From: GCA-002726655 sp046582185
GTDB taxonomy: Bacteria; Pseudomonadota; Gammaproteobacteria; Pseudomonadales; Azotimanducaceae
Assembly: GCA_046582185.1 (NCBI GenBank)
Contig: JAYGEX010000002.1
Location: 62,001 to 126,000, forward strand
Length of the DNA stretch: 64,000 bases
Reading direction: 5' to 3'
How positions within the stretch are numbered: the stretch's first letter is position 1; the number at the start of each line of letters is the position of its first letter. The notes below the pieces were generated by a model. It had not been told where the DNA came from. It saw only the letters and a list, made by a program, of their open reading frames with translations, and did not search any database. The position numbers and the translations under genes were made by a program. Shown piece after piece: positions 16,627 through 25,671 of the stretch.

Positions 16627-17403
16627 CTAGTTCCCCTTGAAATCTGCTTCACGTTTTTCAAAGAACGCTCTTAATCCCTCTGCTCTATCATCTGTCATCG
16701 CTGTCAGAATATTCTGATCTGAATCCATGTGCATGATTGCATTATCAAGGGCGCCGCTCACTGCATTAATACTCTGCTTGATCATTTGTACGGCGATGGG
16801 TGGCTGAGCGGCATAAAGTTCCGCCATTGTCTGGGTTGCCGATTCGAGATCTTCGCGCTTTACGACATCATCAAGGAAGCCCCAGTTTAGAAGTGTTTGC
16901 GCATCCTCTTTCTGGCCTAACATAATCATCCTCTTCGCCCGGGCAGGTCCAATGAGTCGGACACAGAGCGGTAGAGAGAACCACTGCAGGTTGATGCCAA
17001 GGTTTACCTCAGGGTAGCCGCAAAAGCAGTCTTCCGAGCCAATTCGGAAGTCGCAGGCGGTTGGAATACAGGCGCCACCGCCAAGTGCTGCGCCATGAAC
17101 CGAAGCAATGGTCACCTGATTTATTTCAGTGATTGCTCTGATCATTCGACCGCCCAGGGCTGCGTTACGCCTGCCCATCAACATACTTTGTTTTGGCGAA
17201 CCAGCTTTGAGGTCAGCGCCTGCACTAAAATGTTTCCCAGCGCCGCGGAAGATTACAACTCTTGTTTCTTCATCTTTTAGAAAGCTCCGGGAGATACTTT
17301 CCAGCTCTTCCATAATGCCGCTGTGAAGGGCATTCAGTGATTCTGGCCGGTTCAGGGTTATGGTTGCGATCCGGTTGGATTTTTCCAGAGTAAGAAACTC
17401 CAT
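16627..17403 (-). CDS. Enoyl-CoA hydratase/isomerase (crotonase) family protein
   Basis: Crotonase-fold enzyme of 258 residues acting on an acyl-CoA. The first oxyanion-hole strand HFSAGADLKAG and the second, SVHGAALGGGACIPTACDFRI, are intact. GYPEVNLGINLQWFSLPLCV replaces the usual PE-LGL-P-GG; the Glu that hydratases use for catalysis appears in YPEVNLG. I prefer the second ATG (17403), spaced seven bases from AGAGGA, to the one at 17409. The gene is divergent from the valine-degradation operon and may act in the same or a related branched-chain acyl-CoA pathway. Exact substrate not determined. Confidence 0.85.
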   Translation of the reverse strand: MEFLTLEKSNRIATITLNRPESLNALHSGIMEELESISRSFLKDEETRVVIFRGAGKHFSAGADLKAGSPKQSMLMGRRNAALGGRMIRAITEINQVTIASVHGAALGGGACIPTACDFRIGSEDCFCGYPEVNLGINLQWFSLPLCVRLIGPARAKRMIMLGQKEDAQTLLNWGFLDDVVKREDLESATQTMAELYAAQPPIAVQMIKQSINAVSGALDNAIMHMDSDQNILTAMTDDRAEGLRAFFEKREADFKGN

Positions 17404-17503
17404 CTGCATGTCCTCTTCTAAGCAATTGATTGACTGACTAAAGCAAACTGTCTTGTTGTTGGCAAGTAAGCTCCTATCTTTGAGCAGAACTCTAATTCGC
17501 TAC

Positions 17504-17596
17504 GAATGCGGTATGTCTTTATCTGGAATCGTGGCGCGGTGGACTCACGGTTATGCATCCCTGCGAAACACGTCAGAATAAAGACATATCGCATTC
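17504..17596. repeat. Long imperfect inverted repeat in the crotonase/mmsA divergent region
   Basis: The 22 bp arm GAATGCGGTATGTCTTTATC (17504-17523, then TG) is matched by the reverse complement of 17574-17596, differing by one base change and one inserted base, with about 48 bp between the arms. It lies in the 416 bp gene-free stretch 17404-17819 between divergent genes. An 11 bp direct repeat CCTGATTATTC occurs nearby at about 17669 and 17764. Possible roles: a structured leader or small RNA, a regulator site, or the remnant of a mobile element. No coding frame in this stretch looks real. Confidence 0.7.
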
Positions 17597-17819
17597 TCCG
17601 CTGAGTTACTGGCCTATTATTTGCTAGACGCACAGCTAAACGGCGTGATTCGGCCTGTAATTGGGCCTGATCCTGATTATTCGTACGCGAGAGTCGTGAA
17701 ATAACAAGTGATCCCAAGTGCTTGCCGCTATACCTCACTCAATGCATTCGATACCATTAGCAACCCTGATTATTCATGGTCAGTATTTAACAACGATTAT
17801 CAATTAAGAGGCCAGACAC

Positions 17820-19313
17820 ATGGCAAAAGCTATAGACAACTATATGGATGGTGCATTTCGTCAGAGTAGTGCCACCGAAAGCATCCAGGTGACGAACCCT
17901 GCGACCCAAGAGGTCATTATTGAAGCACCCTATACCACCATGGAAGAAATAGACCGGGCTGTTGCAGCGGCGCAGGCGGCATTTCTTGAATGGCGTCGAG
18001 TTCCGGCCTCTGAGCGCGCTCGATTGTTTATGATTTATCAGGCGAAGTTAAAAGAAAACCAGGATGCCATCGCAGAGATTCTGTGCCAGGAAACCGGTAA
18101 GACATTTGCTGATGCCAAGGGTGATGTGTGGCGCGGAATAGAAGTGGTTGAACAGGCCTGCAATATTCCTGCGATGATGATGGGAGAGACCTCGGAAAAT
18201 GTTGCAAGAGGTATCGATACCTATAGTTTGATTCAACCCCTGGGTGTTTGCGTTGGTATTACGCCCTTCAATTTCCCGGCAATGATTCCCCTGTGGATGT
18301 TTCCACTTGCTATTGCCTGTGGAAATACCTTTGTTTTGAAGCCGTCCGAACAAGACCCGATGACGCCCAATAAGCTGGTAGAGCTATTTTATGAGAGTGG
18401 ATTCCCCAAGGACCTTTTGCAGTTGATTCATGGGGGCAAGGAGCAAGTTAATGCGCTTATTACACATAAGGATACCAAGGCAATATCTTTTGTCGGTTCT
18501 GTTCCTGTCGGGCAGCATGTCTATCGGCTAGGTACAGAGAATCTTAAAAGAGTTCAATGTATGGCGGGTGCAAAGAATCACATGGTGATCATGCCTGACG
18601 CGGATAAGGAACATACCATTAACGCGCTTATCGGTGCATCAGTGGGTGCGGCTGGACAGCGTTGCATGGCGATTTCCGCATCGGTTTTTGTGGGCGCCGC
18701 CAAGGAATGGATTCCTGAATTAAGGGATGCCATGGCCAAGATCAAACCAGGTGCCTGGGATGATAAGGATGCGGGATACGGGCCGCAGATTAGTGCTGCA
18801 GCGAGAGACAGAATTGTTGGATACATCCAGAGAGGAAAAGATCAGGGCGCTGAGTGTTTGTTAGATGGCTCAGACTGCAAGGTCGATGGATTACCTGATG
18901 GCAATTGGGTTGGTCCGACACTGTTCAGCGAAGTCACGCCGGACATGGATATCTATAAGGATGAAATATTTGGTCCGGTACTTGTCGCAACAAACGCAGA
19001 TTCTCTTGAGGACGCTATTAAACTCATCAACGATAATCCCTTCGGCAATGGTGTGTCTATCTTTACGTCTTCGGGCGGCGCCGCTCGGAAATTCCAGAGT
19101 GAAATTGAGGTAGGGCAGGTAGGAATCAATATACCCATTCCTGTGCCTTTGCCATTCTTCTCCTTTACCGGTTGGAAGAAATCCTTCTTTGGTGACCAGC
19201 ACCCCTACGGCAAACAAGCAGTTCGGTTTTACACAGAGACGAAGACGATCACAGCCAGATGGTTCTCAAGTGATTCGGTTGCCAGTGCGAATATGACGAT
19301 AGAGCTTAAGTAA
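17820..19313 (+). CDS. mmsA: Methylmalonate-semialdehyde dehydrogenase (CoA-acylating)
   Basis: Oxidises methylmalonate semialdehyde to propionyl-CoA, the last specific step of valine degradation. 497 residues of the ALDH superfamily. NAD-binding residues in GITPFNFPAMIPLWMFPLAI, the SFVGSVPVGQ loop, and the catalytic Cys in GAAGQRCMAIS; the R-CMA context and QCMAGAKNHM segment are typical of the MmsA/IolA group rather than of hydrolytic ALDHs. AAGAGG precedes the ATG by nine bases. First gene of a five-gene valine/isobutyrate operon. Confidence 0.95.
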   Translation: MAKAIDNYMDGAFRQSSATESIQVTNPATQEVIIEAPYTTMEEIDRAVAAAQAAFLEWRRVPASERARLFMIYQAKLKENQDAIAEILCQETGKTFADAKGDVWRGIEVVEQACNIPAMMMGETSENVARGIDTYSLIQPLGVCVGITPFNFPAMIPLWMFPLAIACGNTFVLKPSEQDPMTPNKLVELFYESGFPKDLLQLIHGGKEQVNALITHKDTKAISFVGSVPVGQHVYRLGTENLKRVQCMAGAKNHMVIMPDADKEHTINALIGASVGAAGQRCMAISASVFVGAAKEWIPELRDAMAKIKPGAWDDKDAGYGPQISAAARDRIVGYIQRGKDQGAECLLDGSDCKVDGLPDGNWVGPTLFSEVTPDMDIYKDEIFGPVLVATNADSLEDAIKLINDNPFGNGVSIFTSSGGAARKFQSEIEVGQVGINIPIPVPLPFFSFTGWKKSFFGDQHPYGKQAVRFYTETKTITARWFSSDSVASANMTIELK

Positions 19314-19344
19314 GCGCAATCATCGTTTTTCAAGGAGTGCTGCC

Positions 19345-20505
19345 ATGGATTTCAATCTCAGTGAAGATCAACTGGCATTTCGCGATGCAGCGCGAAGTTT
19401 CTCGGATAAGGAATTCGCGCCCCGGGCTGCAGAGTGGGACGCGGGCAAGATATTTCCGCGAGACATAATTGCGCAGGCAGGTTTACTGGGCTTCTGTGGG
19501 CTTTATTGCCCCGAGCAAGTTGGCGGACTGGGGCTGAGTCGTCTGGATTCCTCCATCATTCTTGAACAACTTGCTATGGGTTGCACCTCAACTACCGCCT
19601 TTATTTCCATTCACAATATGGCGACGTGGATGGTGGCGGAATATGGCAACCTGGAAACTGTTGAACAATTTTGTCCAAAGCTAATTACTGGCGAAATGCT
19701 GGCAAGTTATTGCCTGACGGAAGCAGGCGCAGGCTCCGATGCCGGTAACCTTAGAACCAAAGCAGAGCGCAATGGTGATAACTACATCGTCAATGGCTCC
19801 AAAATGTTTATCTCTGGTGCAGGTGCGACTGATGTGCTGGTCACGATGGTGAGAACATCGGACACCGGTTCCCGGGGTATTAGTACGCTGGTCATTCCTG
19901 CTGATACGCCTGGCATAAGCTTCTCCAGTAATCTGGAAAAGATGGGCTGGCATAGTCAGCCAACCTGTGAAATTACTTTTGAAGATGTTGTGGTGCCAGT
20001 CGCCAATCGTCTGGCTAAAGAGGGTGATGGCTTCAAGATCGCGATGAAGGGTCTTGATGGTGGTCGTATCAATATTGCTACATGTTCGCTGGGTACAGCT
20101 CAGGCAGCAATTAATCGCGCCAGAGACTATATGTTGGAGAGAGAGCAATTCGGTGAGCCCATTGCTAATTTTCAAGCTTTGCAGTTCAAGCTTGCGGATA
20201 TGGTTACCGAGTTAGTCGCAGCCCGGCAACTCGTTCGCCTGGCAGCATTCAAAGTTGATAATAAAGATGCAGATGCGACGACGTATTCCGCCATGGCGAA
20301 GCGCTTTGCGACGGATGTAGGTTTTGAAGTATGTAACCATGCCCTACAGATTCATGGCGGCTATGGATACATGAAAGAGTATCCGCTGGAGCGTTATCTG
20401 CGGGATACTCGTGTCCATCAAATACTTGAAGGCACAAACGAAATCATGCGCTTGATCATCTCTCGACGACTCCTGTCGGATGCGGATGTGGAGGCGATTG
20501 TATAA
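19345..20505 (+). CDS. Acyl-CoA dehydrogenase, probably isobutyryl-CoA dehydrogenase
   Basis: FAD flavoprotein of 386 residues that would convert isobutyryl-CoA to methacrylyl-CoA. Conserved motifs: CLTEAGAGSDAGNLRTKA near the flavin, FISGAGATDVLV, and the C-terminal HGGYGYMKEYPLERYLRD, followed by QILEGTNEIMR whose Glu is the position of the catalytic base in most short-chain members. Placement between mmsA and the valine-pathway hydratase supports the isobutyryl-CoA assignment, but related butyryl or 2-methylbutyryl enzymes look alike. Ribosome site AAGGAG precedes the ATG. Confidence 0.9.
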   Translation: MDFNLSEDQLAFRDAARSFSDKEFAPRAAEWDAGKIFPRDIIAQAGLLGFCGLYCPEQVGGLGLSRLDSSIILEQLAMGCTSTTAFISIHNMATWMVAEYGNLETVEQFCPKLITGEMLASYCLTEAGAGSDAGNLRTKAERNGDNYIVNGSKMFISGAGATDVLVTMVRTSDTGSRGISTLVIPADTPGISFSSNLEKMGWHSQPTCEITFEDVVVPVANRLAKEGDGFKIAMKGLDGGRINIATCSLGTAQAAINRARDYMLEREQFGEPIANFQALQFKLADMVTELVAARQLVRLAAFKVDNKDADATTYSAMAKRFATDVGFEVCNHALQIHGGYGYMKEYPLERYLRDTRVHQILEGTNEIMRLIISRRLLSDADVEAIV

Positions 20506-20529
20506 TCGATTACATGACCAGGAAGGAAT

Positions 20530-21306
20530 ATGAGCGATAAATTATTAGTCGAGATAAAAGGTAATACGGCGCTGATTACCATCAACAATCCTGCCGCCAA
20601 TACATGGGATGAGGAGAGTTTGACTGCGCTGCGGGTATTGATCTTGGACCTTAATGCCAACAAGGATATCTATGCACTGGTTATCACGGGTCAGGGAGAG
20701 AGGTTTTTTTCCGCGGGCGCCGACCTTAATCTATTCGCGTCTGGTGACAAAGTTATCGCCAAGGAAATGGCTGAACGTTTCGGCGCTGCATTCGAAAGTC
20801 TAAGTCAGTTCGATGGTGTATCCATCGCGGCAATTAACGGTTATGCCATGGGTGGTGGTCTGGAATGCGCAATGGCATGTGATATCAGAATTGCTGAGGC
20901 GCAGTCAGTGATGGCGCTGCCGGAAGCAACCGTCGGGCTTTTGCCCTGTGGTGGTGGCACCCAGAATTTGGCCTGGCTCGTTGGTGAAGGTTGGGCAAAG
21001 CGAATGATACTTTGTGGAGAACGAGTTGATGCTGAAACTGCGCTACGAATTGGTCTGGTGGAAGAAGTCGTAGAAAAAGGAACCGCTGTGGAGCATGCTA
21101 TGACACTGGCCGAACAGGTCGGAAGGCAAAGCCCCACCAGCGTCACCGCCTGTAAACACCTCATTCAAGCAGCAAGATCTGGCTATATTGCCACTGCTTA
21201 TGTGGCTGAACGAAACGACTTCGTCAGCTTGTTTGATAGCCAGGATCAGGCGGAAGGCGTGAATGCCTTCCTTGAAAAGCGGTCTCCCCAGTGGAAGAAC
21301 GCCTGA
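20530..21306 (+). CDS. Enoyl-CoA hydratase, probably methacrylyl-CoA hydratase
   Basis: Crotonase-family hydratase of 258 residues. Oxyanion-hole segments FFSAGADLNLFA and AINGYAMGGGLECAMACDIR are intact and the catalytic Glu is in ALPEATVGLLPCGGGTQNL. In this operon it should hydrate methacrylyl-CoA to 3-hydroxyisobutyryl-CoA. Its TGA stop overlaps the ATG of the following hydrolase by one base (TGATG), so the two are probably translationally coupled. Confidence 0.9.
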   Translation: MSDKLLVEIKGNTALITINNPAANTWDEESLTALRVLILDLNANKDIYALVITGQGERFFSAGADLNLFASGDKVIAKEMAERFGAAFESLSQFDGVSIAAINGYAMGGGLECAMACDIRIAEAQSVMALPEATVGLLPCGGGTQNLAWLVGEGWAKRMILCGERVDAETALRIGLVEEVVEKGTAVEHAMTLAEQVGRQSPTSVTACKHLIQAARSGYIATAYVAERNDFVSLFDSQDQAEGVNAFLEKRSPQWKNA

Positions 21307-22481
21307 TGTCGGGAAAAGCGTCAGAAAAAACGCCTGGGAAAGCCTCTGAAAAAGTGACAGAAGCTCCGGTCCTATTTGAGGAGCGACCCGCGAGTAATGG
21401 CAAGTTCGTCGCCATTGCCACGCTTAATGTGGAGAAGACGCTCAATAGTCTCAGCCTTGAAATGACGGATATGCTGCTGGAAAAACTGGCAGCTTGGCGA
21501 AGTGATGCCAAAGTATGCATGTTGTTGATTCAAGGGGCTGGTCAAAAAGCCTTTTGTGCAGGGGGAGATATACAAGCGCTGTATCGATCAATGGTAGAAC
21601 ACCCCGGTGGCCCCAATCCGTATGCAGAGTTATTCTTTGAACGCGAATATCGTCTGGATTATATGATCCACACATACCCCAAGCCCGTCATGGTCTGGGG
21701 CCATGGTTTTGTGATGGGTGGTGGTCTCGGTGTTTTTGGTGGTTGCTCTCATCGTATTTGCACAGAGAGAACTCGAATAGCCCTACCGGAAATTACCATT
21801 GGCCTCTTTCCGGATGCAGGTGCAAGCGTTTTCTTAAACAATATGCCATATTATCTGGCCAGGTTTATGGCGCTAACGGGTTGCCAGATTAATGGTCAGG
21901 ATGCATTGAAGGTTGGTCTTGCTGAACATCTTATCCCTAATGACAAGAAGCCTGATGTGGTGGCTGCTCTAACAGACATAAACTGGGGCGATATCGGTGA
22001 GGAAAATGCAGGGAAACTCACTGCGCTGTTGGCTGGGTTTGAAAATGTAACAGATTTTCCTGATGGACAGCTAAGTGCCCACTCTGAATTGATCCAGGGC
22101 CTGATGTTGGAGTGTAATGCCAGTAGTGTACTCGCCGATTTTGAACGAGCCTTAAGTAAGATTGATACAGATGATACCTGGCTGCAACGAGCCATTGATA
22201 CTTTTCTTGGTGGTTGTCCGACAACCGCGCATATTGTAATTGAGCAGTTACAGCGAACTGCTGATCTGTCCCTTGAAGACAGATTTTCATTGGAGCTTAC
22301 CATCGCTGTTCAATGTACCAGGACTGGCGAGTTTGCCGAGGGGGTTCGAGCCCTGCTGATCGATAAAGATAATCGGGCGAAGTGGCAATACCCTGAGAGA
22401 GATGCAGTACCAACAAGCTGGGTAAATGAACATTTCGTTGAGAAATGGACTGATGGTAATCCTTTGCAGGACTTGGGCTGA
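21306..22481 (+). CDS. 3-hydroxyisobutyryl-CoA hydrolase
   Basis: Thioesterase of the crotonase fold, 391 residues, the usual length for HIBCH and longer than hydratases. It releases free 3-hydroxyisobutyrate, needed because the next enzyme acts on the acid. Visible motifs: KAFCAGGDIQALY, WGHGFVMGGGLGVFGGCSHR and ALPEITIGLFPDAGASVFLN. Start ATG 21306 overlaps the upstream stop. The first residues are a tandem duplication (GKASEKTP, GKASEKVT) not expected in the family, encoded by a 24 bp direct repeat at 21312-21359. Confidence 0.93.
   Translation: MSGKASEKTPGKASEKVTEAPVLFEERPASNGKFVAIATLNVEKTLNSLSLEMTDMLLEKLAAWRSDAKVCMLLIQGAGQKAFCAGGDIQALYRSMVEHPGGPNPYAELFFEREYRLDYMIHTYPKPVMVWGHGFVMGGGLGVFGGCSHRICTERTRIALPEITIGLFPDAGASVFLNNMPYYLARFMALTGCQINGQDALKVGLAEHLIPNDKKPDVVAALTDINWGDIGEENAGKLTALLAGFENVTDFPDGQLSAHSELIQGLMLECNASSVLADFERALSKIDTDDTWLQRAIDTFLGGCPTTAHIVIEQLQRTADLSLEDRFSLELTIAVQCTRTGEFAEGVRALLIDKDNRAKWQYPERDAVPTSWVNEHFVEKWTDGNPLQDLG
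21312..21359 (+). repeat. 24 bp direct duplication at the hydrolase N-terminus
   Basis: GGAAAAGCGTCAGAAAAAAC-GCCT is followed at once by a diverged copy, GGGAAAGCCTCTGAAAAAGT-GACA. The copies encode GKASEKTP and GKASEKVT immediately after the start codon. Confidence 0.8.
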
Positions 22482-22566
22482 CTAGCATTAACGTAAATCA
22501 TCACTTAGGCAGAACACATTTTGTGCACTGAACTTTTATTTCACTAAAACATAGGGAGAGAAACTC

Positions 22567-23460
22567 ATGGCGAAAATTGGATTTATAGGCCTTGGCAATA
22601 TGGGCGGCCCGATGGTAGTTAACCTGCTGAAGGCAGGCCATGAACTTAAAGTATTTGATATTGTTCCGGTTCTAATTGAGAGAAGTGTAGCGGCTGGTGC
22701 GAAGTCAGTTAGTAGTGCATTGGCGGCGGTGCAAGACGTTGATGTATTTATTTCGATGTTGCCCGCTTCTGCCCATGTGGAATCTTTGTATCTTGGAGAT
22801 GATGGAATTCTGGCGGGTTTAGGCAGGGATACACTCGTTATTGATTGCAGCACCATTGCATCTGCTACGGCTGTTCTAGTCAATGAGGCTGCTTCCATAA
22901 AGGGCATTACAATGCTGGATGCGCCCGTATCCGGCGGTGTGGGTGGTGCCGTGGGTGGCACGCTAACCTTTATAGTAGGGGGTAGTGATGCGGGATTGGA
23001 ACGCGCCAGGCCTTATCTTAAAGATATGGGTAAGAATATATTTCATGCGGGCGGCCCTGGGGCAGGTCAGGTTGCTAAAATTTGTAACAACATGTTGCTC
23101 TCCGTGCTTATGGCAGGAACGGCTGAGGCATTGCAACTTGGTGTGGACAATGGACTGGACCCTGCAGTGTTATCTGAAATTATGCGTAAGAGTTCTGGCG
23201 GTAACTGGGCGCTGGAAGTTTATAACCCCTATCCCGGGGTGATGGACGGCGTACCTGCCAGTAAAGAATATGAAGGTGGCTTTCTCGTTGACCTGATGAT
23301 CAAGGATTTGGGCCTGGCCATGGAAGCGGCTCTCGGCAAAAATGCCGCGACGCCAATGGGTTCGCTGGCGCGGAATCTCTATATTGCTCATGGTGATAAT
23401 GGTTACGGCAGAAAGGATTTTTCCAGTATCCAAAAGGTATTTTCCAAAGACCACAATTAG
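22567..23460 (+). CDS. mmsB: 3-hydroxyisobutyrate dehydrogenase
   Basis: NAD-dependent oxidation of 3-hydroxyisobutyrate to methylmalonate semialdehyde, which MmsA then takes on. 297 residues of the beta-hydroxyacid dehydrogenase family: N-terminal IGFIGLGNMGGPMVVNLLK, substrate motif MLDAPVSGGVGGAVGGTLTF, and the catalytic Lys in GAGQVAKICNNMLL. GKNAATPMGSLARNLY near the end is typical of HIBADH. Ribosome site GGGAGAG precedes the ATG. Last gene of the operon; an 85 bp gap separates it from the hydrolase. Confidence 0.95.
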   Translation: MAKIGFIGLGNMGGPMVVNLLKAGHELKVFDIVPVLIERSVAAGAKSVSSALAAVQDVDVFISMLPASAHVESLYLGDDGILAGLGRDTLVIDCSTIASATAVLVNEAASIKGITMLDAPVSGGVGGAVGGTLTFIVGGSDAGLERARPYLKDMGKNIFHAGGPGAGQVAKICNNMLLSVLMAGTAEALQLGVDNGLDPAVLSEIMRKSSGGNWALEVYNPYPGVMDGVPASKEYEGGFLVDLMIKDLGLAMEAALGKNAATPMGSLARNLYIAHGDNGYGRKDFSSIQKVFSKDHN

Positions 23461-23552
23461 GTGAATTGCCCGGTAAATGCCAAAGTAAAAATCGAAAAAA
23501 CCACTACTCATCCGCTTGTATCGACTATTGGTTTAGTAATATGGGTGACCAA

Positions 23553-23909
23553 TCAGTCTTCAGAAATATCAGGGCGTCGATTAGAGCGTATATCTTCCCA
23601 ATCCAGATCTTGAGGTTTGTACCAACCAATGTCATCCAGTACCGTTTGGCAAGTCGCTAACGAAAGCGTATCCCAGAGTAGCTTAAAATCTTCAAGCCCT
23701 TGAGCACGTTGCTTTGACGAACGATGCTTCAGGCAGTGAGTGATGGACGGCAATTTTACGGCTTCGCCAAGCGTGCCCGCAACCAGCCTTTCTTCCCCGA
23801 AGACAACTCTTTTGTGCACGCGCCGGGCGAGTATATGGCTAAGCGCCAACGCCGCCAACAGGGCAGTTCCGACATGGAATTCTTCACTCTTGAATACTCG
23901 CTTGGTCAT
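23553..23909 (-). CDS. Uncharacterised small protein downstream of the DEAD-box gene
   Basis: A 118-codon frame in the same direction as the helicase gene, 50 bp after its stop. I do not recognise the protein. It has an amphipathic N-terminal part (HVGTALLAALALSHILARRV), a basic middle and an acidic C-terminus (LDWEDIRSNRRPDISED), which reads like real protein rather than noise, and no competing frame is better. No clear ribosome site precedes the ATG, so it may be translated by coupling or may not be a gene. Confidence 0.42.
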   Translation of the reverse strand: MTKRVFKSEEFHVGTALLAALALSHILARRVHKRVVFGEERLVAGTLGEAVKLPSITHCLKHRSSKQRAQGLEDFKLLWDTLSLATCQTVLDDIGWYKPQDLDWEDIRSNRRPDISED

Positions 23910-23958
23910 GGTCGAGACATCTGCGTGACACTCACGAAGTTATTATAATCAACGAACT

Positions 23959-25314
23959 CTACCAAGGGTCTTTTTTCCTGGGTACAAACTTCTTGGACGG
24001 TTTATGCTCTGGCTCTTTAGGTGTAACCCCTTTCCGCTTAGCGCTCATCGCATGTCTCTTTGAATGTTTTGCTGGTTTAGCCTTAGAGGACTTTAATTTA
24101 GAGGATCGGGCACCAGACTTTTTGTTTCTCTTTACGCCTACGGCTTTTCCCGATTTTTTCAACTTCTTCGGGCCGGTATATGTCCCTTCAAGTCCGGGTA
24201 GCTTTCTTCGTTCGAACCGAATTTTAAGATATCGCTCGATGCTCGACATCTTGTTCCACTCCGTCGCACTCACCAAGGTGACGGCTTTTCCCTGCTGACC
24301 TGCTCTGCCCGTACGCCCGATGCGGTGCACATGATCATCACCCGAATGCGGTACGGTAAAATTGATGACCAGTTCGATATTGGCGATATCAAGTCCTCTG
24401 GCGGCAACATCGGTCGCAACCAGGACGGTCAGCTTGCCATCCCGAAACCGACTCATCACCTGTTTCCGGTCACTTTGAGTAATCTCACCGTGAATAAAGT
24501 CCGACTTGATACCAGCTTGCCCGAGCGACTTGCCTACCTGCTCACACTGGTCTCGCGTATTGCAAAACACAAATACCTTGCTGGCCTTCTCTTCCGCCAC
24601 GAGCGCCGCAACGAGTTTCACTTTATGTTTAACGTCGTCTGCGAGCACGAATTGTTGAACAATATGGCTGTGCGCCTGCCGGTGCTTATCGATAACGATG
24701 GATACGGGATCTTTCAGGATCGCCGCAATACGGCCCATTGCCTTATGCTGCAGCGTCGCCGAAAAAAGCAGATTCTGCCGCTCATGCTTGCAGGCGTCTG
24801 CTATCTTGTTCATCTCGTCTGCAAAACCCATGTCGAGCATTCGATCTGCTTCGTCCAGAATCAACACTTCAAGATCCTTCAAGCTGGCATGACCTTTTTC
24901 GATATGATCAACCAATCTGCCTGGGGTCGCGATGAGTACTTCCGGGTTTTTGCGCAAGGTCTGGATTTGATGCTTAAAGGCTTCCCCGCCAATAATTAGG
25001 CCGCACTTTATATCAGTAAACGCCGCAAATTTCTCAAATGACTTCTGCGTTTGTAAGGCGAGTTCTCGCGTGGGCAACAATATCAGCGCGCGCGTGTCAG
25101 TTTTAGGCGCTTCATTTTCGAGCAATCGATTAAGCATTGGCAAAACAAACGCAGCTGTTTTTCCGCTACCGGTTTTTGCTGAGATCATCAGATCCTTTCC
25201 TGCCAGTGCAGGAGGAATCGACTGTACTTGAACTTCAGTCGCTTCACTGAAGCCGAGTTTGTCCAATCCTTTAATAAGGTTCTGGTGCAAAGGTAATTCT
25301 GAAAATAGGGTCAA
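23959..25314 (-). CDS. DEAD-box ATP-dependent RNA helicase (SrmB/RhlE-like)
   Basis: RNA helicase of 451 residues. Q motif (FSEATEVQVQSIPPAL), motif I AKTGSGKTAA, Ib TPGRL, II LDEADRMLDMGF, III SAT, V ATDVAARGLDI and VI HRIGRTGRAG are all intact. The last 75 residues are Lys/Arg-rich (KKLKKSGKAVGVKRNKKSG and similar), a tail used for RNA binding in ribosome-assembly helicases. TTG start at 25314 with GAGGAG five bases upstream. A promoter inside the dispersed repeat at 25331-25464 points at this gene. It is one of three DEAD-box genes within 7 kb. Confidence 0.93.
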   Translation of the reverse strand: MTLFSELPLHQNLIKGLDKLGFSEATEVQVQSIPPALAGKDLMISAKTGSGKTAAFVLPMLNRLLENEAPKTDTRALILLPTRELALQTQKSFEKFAAFTDIKCGLIIGGEAFKHQIQTLRKNPEVLIATPGRLVDHIEKGHASLKDLEVLILDEADRMLDMGFADEMNKIADACKHERQNLLFSATLQHKAMGRIAAILKDPVSIVIDKHRQAHSHIVQQFVLADDVKHKVKLVAALVAEEKASKVFVFCNTRDQCEQVGKSLGQAGIKSDFIHGEITQSDRKQVMSRFRDGKLTVLVATDVAARGLDIANIELVINFTVPHSGDDHVHRIGRTGRAGQQGKAVTLVSATEWNKMSSIERYLKIRFERRKLPGLEGTYTGPKKLKKSGKAVGVKRNKKSGARSSKLKSSKAKPAKHSKRHAMSAKRKGVTPKEPEHKPSKKFVPRKKDPW

Positions 25315-25330
25315 TGAAACTCCTCGATGG

Positions 25331-25464
25331 GCTAGCTAGTTCCCGTCCATGATTTGTCGAAACTGTACAATATGCGCAAAACTATAATCCCGTTAGCTAT
25401 ATAAAACAATTACTTGCCAGGGAAGTAGCGCCGGAGGTTTCTATTTACAGACAAGAACTAGCTA
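25331..25464 (-). repeat. Dispersed TIR element, copy C (promoter-bearing, MITE-like)
   Basis: About 134 bp, read on the minus strand, closely similar to 43539-43671 and 46897-47026. Ends are inverted repeats: left GCTAGCTAGTTCCCGTC, right (reverse complement) TAGCTAGTTCTTGTC. The conserved core has TTCCCTGG, ATAGCTAACGG and TATAGTTTTGC in the same order and spacing. No coding capacity; size and TIRs suggest a MITE-like non-autonomous element, perhaps with TA flanks. It sits just upstream of the helicase start codon. Confidence 0.85.
25381..25409 (-). promoter_or_regulatory. Sigma70-like promoter inside repeat copy C
   Basis: On the minus strand TTGTTT (25409-25404) and TATAGT (25386-25381) are separated by exactly 17 bp. 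Transcription would begin near 25374 and give a leader of about 60 nt before the helicase TTG. The same hexamers and spacing recur in copy A. Confidence 0.6.
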
Positions 25465-25671
25465 ATTTCTGTCTGGGAAGTCCCATATTGAACTGCAAAT
25501 ATGAAACTTTTAATTTGGTAGTTCGTTTAATCAATCATTAGGTAAAGGAAATGGCACTCAAAACGCCTATCACCTGGTGGCGTAAATAACATGCTAGTCT
25601 TCAGCCCATATTGATCACGCTGACAACAAGATCAACTAAATACAAATCAACATTTCTGCCGGAGCAGGCTT

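Noticed and set aside
17418..17738. 106-codon minus-strand frame in the crotonase/mmsA gap
   Set aside because: Arg/Ser/Gln-rich with no fold-like pattern, and it runs through both arms of the inverted repeat; more likely non-coding.
24325..24999. 224-codon plus-strand frame inside the DEAD-box helicase gene
   Set aside because: Antisense of conserved helicase motifs; no independent support.
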